Of a stretch of 10,483 nt of DNA, positions 7,181 to 10,483 are shown piece by piece. Every line of letters starts with the position of its first letter. The stretch's first letter is position 1. Both the position numbers and the translations under genes were made by a program. Source of the stretch: Candidatus Pygmaiobacter gallistercoris. GTDB taxonomy: Bacteria; Bacillota; Clostridia; Oscillospirales; Ruminococcaceae. Where the stretch lies: positions 1 through 10,483 of the forward strand of contig DXIA01000155.1 in the NCBI GenBank assembly GCA_019113125.1, written 5' to 3'. Under the pieces are notes generated by a model. It saw only the letters and a program-made list of their open reading frames with translations. It was not told where the DNA came from and ran no database searches.

Positions 7181-7186
7181 AGGAGG
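7181..7186 (+). promoter_or_regulatory. Strong ribosome binding site of the binding-protein gene
   Basis: A perfect AGGAGG lies 8 bases before ATG 7195. It is one of the strongest sites in the window, fitting the need for excess binding protein over membrane components. Confidence 0.8.
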
Positions 7187-7194
7187 ATTAAGTT

Positions 7195-8361
7195 ATGTTG
7201 AAGAAAGTATTGGCAGTTCTGCTCAGCCTTACCTGTCTTGCGGCGCTCTTCGCCGGCTGCTCCGGCGGCGGGTCTTCTGCGGCCGGCGGCTCATCCGCAG
7301 CCGGTGGGTCTTCCGCCGGCGGGGAAAAGACCGGAGAGGGAAAAACCATCGGCATCGCGCTCACCTCCAAGGCGCTCGCGCGCACCAATCTGGACTCGAT
7401 CTACCTCACCCAGTACCTTGAGGAGATGGGATATGAGGTGATGATCCAGTACTCCGAAAACGATGTCGCGGTTCAGAATTCCCAGATCGAGACGATGGTC
7501 TCCTCCGGCATCGACGGCCTGATCGTCTCTCCCTCTGATGGTACCGCCCTCGCCGGTGCGATGGAACTGTGCCATGAGAATGACGTCAAGGTCTGTGACT
7601 ATGACGCGCTGATCATGGACAGCGAATATATCGAGTACTACGCCACCGACAACCTGTTCGAGGTAGGCCGCTGCCAGGGACAGTACATCGTCGATGCGCT
7701 GGATCTCGAGAATGAAACGGGACCCTTTAACCTGGAGATCTTCGCCGGCTCGATGACCGACAACAACGCCACCTACTTCTTCGACGGCGCAATGTCTGCA
7801 CTGCAGCCCTACATCGATAACGGGAAACTGGTGGTCCAGAGCGGTCAGGTGACCTTTGCGGAGTGCTCGACCGAGAAGTGGAACGCCGCCAACGCGCAGA
7901 CCCGTGCCGACACGATTCTCAGCACCTATTATTCCGACAAGCGGGTGGATGCCTGCCTGACCCAGAACGACGATCTGGCGACCGGCGTGATCTCGGCGCT
8001 CAAGAGCGTCGGCTACGGCACCGCCGACAAGCCGCTGCCGGTCACCACCGGTCAGGACTGCAACGTCTCGGCGATCAAGTCGATCATCGCCGGCGAGCAG
8101 ACCTCCACCGTCTTTAAGGATATCAAGGAACTGGCCCGCGCTGCAAGCAATATCATCGACTGCATGGTGAACGGCCGTGAGGTTGTGATCCCCGAGGACA
8201 AGCTGGGCTACTATAACAACAACGTCGTGGATGTTCCCACCTATCAGGTCAGCCCGATGGTTCTGGACAAGAGCAACTGGTATGAGCTGATCATCGAGTC
8301 GGGTTTCTACACCGCCGAGGATCTGGGCATGACCGAGGAAGAGGCAAAGGCGGCTGCCTGA
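7195..8361 (+). CDS. Sugar-binding lipoprotein of the ABC importer, ChvE/XylF-like
   Basis: A 388-residue extracellular lipoprotein. Residues 1-21 form a signal peptide (MLKK, then a hydrophobic core) ending in LFAG-C22, the lipid-anchored Cys. A low-complexity Gly/Ser/Ala linker follows to about residue 49. The mature domain is Peripla_BP_4-like and resembles Agrobacterium ChvE. Shared segments are YYAT.N (148-153), GPFNLEIFAGS (176-186), DNNATYFFDGAM (189-200), LQPYIDNGKLVV, W229, TGQD (285-288), SIIAGEQ.STVFKD and a C-terminal DKSNW. Two sugar-contact positions conserved in XylF and ChvE differ: the Trp of the RW motif is Thr64 (LART), and the Arg of YDR is Ala138 (YDALI). The ligand may therefore not be a plain aldopentose or aldohexose. 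It is placed with its ATPase and permease, giving a complete importer. The residue comparison rests on remembered family sequences. Confidence 0.94.
   Translation: MLKKVLAVLLSLTCLAALFAGCSGGGSSAAGGSSAAGGSSAGGEKTGEGKTIGIALTSKALARTNLDSIYLTQYLEEMGYEVMIQYSENDVAVQNSQIETMVSSGIDGLIVSPSDGTALAGAMELCHENDVKVCDYDALIMDSEYIEYYATDNLFEVGRCQGQYIVDALDLENETGPFNLEIFAGSMTDNNATYFFDGAMSALQPYIDNGKLVVQSGQVTFAECSTEKWNAANAQTRADTILSTYYSDKRVDACLTQNDDLATGVISALKSVGYGTADKPLPVTTGQDCNVSAIKSIIAGEQTSTVFKDIKELARAASNIIDCMVNGREVVIPEDKLGYYNNNVVDVPTYQVSPMVLDKSNWYELIIESGFYTAEDLGMTEEEAKAAA
7273..7323 (+). repeat. Low-complexity Gly/Ser/Ala linker repeat in the lipoprotein
   Basis: Residues 27-43 are built from repeated SSAAGG units with slightly different codons. 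This is a flexible tether between the lipid-anchored Cys22 and the sugar-binding domain, common in Clostridia binding proteins. No other function is suggested. Confidence 0.8.
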
Positions 8362-8387
8362 GCCACAAAACAAAATATATGTCAAAA

Positions 8388-8410
8388 TGTGGGGAGCCCT
8401 GCTCCCCACA
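8388..8410 (+). promoter_or_regulatory. Perfect 10-bp RNA hairpin after the binding-protein gene, no U-tract
   Basis: TGTGGGGAGC pairs perfectly with GCTCCCCACA around a 3-base loop (CCT). It starts 27 bases after the binding-protein stop. The bases that follow (CCCACTGTAA) contain no run of T, so it is not a normal intrinsic terminator. Such hairpins between a binding-protein gene and later genes commonly protect the upstream mRNA from 3' decay and lower downstream expression; that role here is inference. Confidence 0.65.
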
Positions 8411-8427
8411 CCCACTGTAAGGAAAAA

Positions 8428-8475
8428 ATGACCAAAACCGATCGTTTCAAATCGGCAGAATCAGAGATTATTTGA
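8428..8475 (+). CDS. Possible 15-residue leader ORF before the SIS genes
   Basis: ATG 8428 opens a frame encoding MTKTDRFKSAESEII, ending at TGA 8473-8475. AAGGA at 8419-8423 lies only 4 bases before the ATG, which is short. The stop falls 3 bases before the AAGGAG ribosome site of the first SIS gene, so translation of the small frame could influence that gene. The peptide has no run of a single amino acid that would indicate classic attenuation. It may be chance, since the gap is short and A-rich. Confidence 0.2.
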   Translation: MTKTDRFKSAESEII

Positions 8476-8478
8476 TGT

Positions 8479-8484
8479 AAGGAG
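8479..8484 (+). promoter_or_regulatory. Ribosome binding site of the first SIS gene
   Basis: AAGGAG lies 7 bases before ATG 8492 and fixes that start. It directly follows the stop of the possible small ORF at 8428-8475. Confidence 0.75.
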
Positions 8485-8491
8485 ACAACAA

Positions 8492-9499
8492 ATGGCACAC
8501 GCGGTAAATTTGACAAATGCGGATGCGATTGCCGCCTGCGTTCAGGACGTCATGGATAAAATGCGCGGGCGGGGCGGACTCAAAGAGGTCTACGCTGTGG
8601 CATGCGGGGGATCGCTGAGCGGCTGCTATCCGCTTTACTATCTCCTGCGCAGCGAGGCAAAACAGCTGCGCAGCGACTGCATCAGCGCGAACGAGTTTGT
8701 CTGGAGCACCCCGAAGGCGGTGGGAGCAAACAGCCTTGTGGTCTGCATGTCCAGAAGCGGCACCACGCCGGAAACGGTCGCTGCTGCACACAAGGCCCGT
8801 GCGCTGGGAGCGCTTGTGGTCACCCTCTCGATCAATGAGGCGGATCCGCTGCAGGAGCAGGGGGACTACAATTTTGTCTGGGCCGCAAGCAATGAGAAGG
8901 ATTCCTATGAGTACAGCAACTCGGCGCTGGTCCTGCGGCTGGGCTTTGAACTGCTGAAAGCGGTGGAGGGATATGCGAAGTTTGATGCGGCGGCCGGGGC
9001 ATTTGAAAAAATCGACCGGATCATCCGCTCGGCGATCGCGCAGGCGCAGGAGAAGGCGGATCGCTTTGCCCAGGAGCATCAGGACGACTTCGCGATCTAC
9101 ACGCTGGGCAGCGGTCCGGTTTACAATATCGCCTATTCCACCTGCATCTGCCACCTGATGGAGATGGAGTGGATCAACTCAAGCTCCTTCCATACCGGCG
9201 AGTTTTTCCACGGCCCGTTTGAGATCACCGACAAAAAGGTTCCGTTTTTGCTGTTTATGAGTTCGGGACGCACCCGGGCTCTGGACGAGCGGGCGAAAGA
9301 CTTCCTCGCCCGGTACACCGAGTGTCTCGAGGTGCTGGACGCCGAAGACTATGGCGCACTGGAACTGGACGAAGGGGTGCGGGAGTTCTTTGACAACCTG
9401 ATCCTCGCCGCCGTGGGACGGGTTTACACCGAGACCCTCGCGGTTTATAAGCAGCATCCCTTTGCGTACCGCAAGTACATGTTTAAGGTAGAATACTGA
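8492..9499 (+). CDS. SIS-domain protein resembling FrlB/FraB deglycases, copy 1
   Basis: A cytosolic 335-residue protein with two SIS (sugar isomerase) domains, about residues 29-160 and 190-320. Sugar-phosphate-binding motifs are CGGSLSG (38-44) and SRSGTTPET (87-95) in the first domain, and TLGSGP (204-209) in the second. The segment from E224 (LMEMEW) to H240 (GEFFHGPFEI) has the same 16-residue spacing as the Glu/His pair reported as catalytic in Salmonella FraB (E214/H230), and matches E. coli FrlB. The C terminus (YKQHP...KVEY) also resembles FrlB's YKDHN...LVEY. FrlB and FraB split 6-phosphorylated ketosamines into glucose-6-phosphate and the free amine or amino acid. The start at ATG 8492 is set by AAGGAG at 8479-8484. 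Other SIS enzymes, such as AgaS-type deaminases or GlmS-like isomerases, are alternatives, but FrlB-type is my best call. A matching kinase is not visible. Confidence 0.85.
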   Translation: MAHAVNLTNADAIAACVQDVMDKMRGRGGLKEVYAVACGGSLSGCYPLYYLLRSEAKQLRSDCISANEFVWSTPKAVGANSLVVCMSRSGTTPETVAAAHKARALGALVVTLSINEADPLQEQGDYNFVWAASNEKDSYEYSNSALVLRLGFELLKAVEGYAKFDAAAGAFEKIDRIIRSAIAQAQEKADRFAQEHQDDFAIYTLGSGPVYNIAYSTCICHLMEMEWINSSSFHTGEFFHGPFEITDKKVPFLLFMSSGRTRALDERAKDFLARYTECLEVLDAEDYGALELDEGVREFFDNLILAAVGRVYTETLAVYKQHPFAYRKYMFKVEY

Positions 9500-9521
9500 T
9501 TGATGAGAAAGGAAAAAAACT

Positions 9522-10483
9522 ATGGCTATTCAGTACACCACCGGTGAACAGGTCAGACAGGCCGTGGAGGAGATTTGCGGAAAACTGGAGGCAAAGGGTG
9601 GTCTGCAGAATGTGTTTTGTGTGGCCTGTGGGGGTTCTCTGTCCAACCTGTACCCGTTGTATTACCTTCTGCGCAGCGAGTCGAAAAAGCTCTGGGCGCA
9701 GGAGATCAACGCCAATGAATTTGTGCATGCCGCACCGGCCGGCGCAGATGAGCGCGCGTTGGTGGTCTGCATGTCGATGACCGGCACGACGCCGGAGACG
9801 GTTGCTGCCGCCAAAAAGGCAAAGGAGCTGGGGGCCACCGTCATCACCATTGCCGGAACCGAAGACAGCCCGATGAGCGCATACGGGGATTACCGCTGGA
9901 TCTTTTCCAATGAGACTGCCGGCACACAGGTGGACTATGCCGCCTGCAACATGGCGCTTGCACTGCGGCTGGGCTTTGAGCTGCTGCGGGTGTATGAGGG
10001 GTATGCCCATTACGACAAGGCGATGGCGGGCTTTTCGGTGCTCGACCGCTCGGTACATCACGCGCGGGCGATGGTGCAAAAACGGGCGGTTCGATTTGGC
10101 GAAGAACACAAGGATGACCCGGTGATCTACACCGTCGGCAGCGGCCCGAGCTACAATACGGCTTACGCGTTTTCGATCTGCATCCTGCTGGAGATGGAGT
10201 GGATCAACTCCAGCTGTATTCACGCCGGCGAGATGTTCCACGGTCCGTTTGAGATCGCGGATTTCAACACACCGTTTGTGATCTTTATGAGCGAGGGGAA
10301 GAACCGTTATCTGGACGAGCGCGCGCTGCGTTTCCTGCAGCGGTACGCCGGAAGGGTGTCGATCATCGATGCCAAAGAGCTGGGGGTCAGCATCATCGCG
10401 CCGGAGGTGGAAGAGTACTTCAGCGCGATCTACAACTGGGTAGTCGCGTATGAATACGCCAAGGAGCTGGCAATTGCAAAACG
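9522..10483 (+). CDS. SIS-domain protein resembling FrlB/FraB deglycases, copy 2 (3' partial)
   Basis: The frame runs from ATG 9522 (AAAGGA at 9508-9513, 8 bases upstream) off the right edge: 320 full codons, probably lacking only about 15 residues. It aligns without gaps to the preceding SIS protein, so motifs have identical numbers: CGGSLSN (37-43 region), SMTGTTPET (about 85-93), TVGSGP (204-209), and the putative catalytic pair E224 (LLEMEW) and H240 (GEMFHGPFEI). The first-domain loop differs (SMTGTT versus SRSGTT), as does the stretch before the His (SSCIHAGEM versus SSSFHTGEF), so specificity may differ while chemistry is kept. A tandem deglycase pair with different substrates is known from the Salmonella gfr operon (GfrE and GfrF); a similar division of labour is possible here. 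The gap to the previous gene is 22 bases. Confidence 0.85.
   Translation, partial: MAIQYTTGEQVRQAVEEICGKLEAKGGLQNVFCVACGGSLSNLYPLYYLLRSESKKLWAQEINANEFVHAAPAGADERALVVCMSMTGTTPETVAAAKKAKELGATVITIAGTEDSPMSAYGDYRWIFSNETAGTQVDYAACNMALALRLGFELLRVYEGYAHYDKAMAGFSVLDRSVHHARAMVQKRAVRFGEEHKDDPVIYTVGSGPSYNTAYAFSICILLEMEWINSSCIHAGEMFHGPFEIADFNTPFVIFMSEGKNRYLDERALRFLQRYAGRVSIIDAKELGVSIIAPEVEEYFSAIYNWVVAYEYAKELAIAK

Larger units (their letters stand above)
8362..8491 (+). other. Intergenic gap between binding protein and first SIS gene
   Basis: The longest non-coding stretch in the window (130 bases), clearly more AT-rich than the genes. It holds a 10-bp hairpin (8388-8410), a possible 15-codon ORF (8428-8475), a weak inverted repeat CCGAT-N8-ATCGG (8438-8455), and the ribosome site of the SIS gene (8479-8484). 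I see no acceptable -35/-10 pair placed to give a sensible start upstream of 8492. The gap more likely tunes expression of the SIS genes relative to the importer than separates two operons. Confidence 0.6.

Noticed and set aside
8388..8410. Intrinsic transcription terminator ending the operon after the binding protein
   Set aside because: The stem is perfect but is followed by CCCACTGTAA with no T run, and the same-strand SIS genes follow closely without a convincing promoter.
7291..8415. Long minus-strand open frame of 374 codons opposite the binding-protein gene
   Set aside because: It mirrors the codon bias of the ChvE-like gene, resembles no family, and has no ribosome site or gene context.
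8438..8455. Catabolite-repression (cre) or LacI-type operator at CCGATCGTTTCAAATCGG
   Set aside because: The spacing does not fit the cre consensus on either strand, the near-palindrome around CGATCG has mismatches, and no promoter is visible beside it.

Overview
The window lies inside one long, rightward-reading operon. It holds ten protein genes, all on the + strand. The first is cut off at its 5' end and the last at its 3' end. Most genes are separated by fewer than 26 bases or overlap. The only larger gap is 130 bases (8362-8491), and I see no convincing promoter or intrinsic terminator anywhere. The organism looks like a GC-rich Clostridia member of the Firmicutes, perhaps an Oscillospiraceae-type gut anaerobe. 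The reasons are strong AGGAGG-type ribosome sites, a lipoprotein solute-binding protein with a Gly/Ser/Ala linker, and GC-biased third positions. This placement is inference.

Layout: (1) 2-715, amidohydrolase copy 1 (5' partial); (2) 703-1131, YjbQ/UPF0047 copy 1; (3) 1156-2319, XylH/GguB-type sugar permease copy 1; (4) 2337-3182, TIM-barrel sugar epimerase resembling FrlC; (5) 3198-4061, amidohydrolase copy 2; (6) 4049-4477, YjbQ copy 2; (7) 4503-6041, double-cassette sugar ABC ATPase; (8) 6038-7180, permease copy 2; (9) 7195-8361, ChvE/XylF-like lipoprotein binding protein; (10) 8492-9499 and 9522-end, two tandem SIS-domain proteins resembling the FrlB/FraB deglycases.

How they may work together: genes 7-9 make a complete ChvE-GguA-GguB-type importer for a monosaccharide-like compound. 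The epimerase and the two SIS proteins resemble enzymes of Amadori-compound (fructosamine) breakdown: FrlC epimerises a ketosamine, and FrlB/FraB split a phosphorylated ketosamine into sugar phosphate and amine. A kinase such as FrlD would be expected but is not in the window. The binding protein has lost two sugar-contact residues typical of XylF/ChvE, which fits a modified sugar as ligand.

The new element is the amidohydrolase-YjbQ pair. It occurs twice, each time with a 13-base gene overlap, a non-ATG start for yjbQ and the ribosome site buried in the amidohydrolase gene. Both amidohydrolases carry Asn where the family's metal-binding/catalytic Asp normally sits. Both YjbQ copies lack the family's usual GTWQ motif. 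This suggests a dedicated, undescribed two-protein module acting on the imported substrate, rather than thiamine synthesis as the usual YjbQ annotation would imply.
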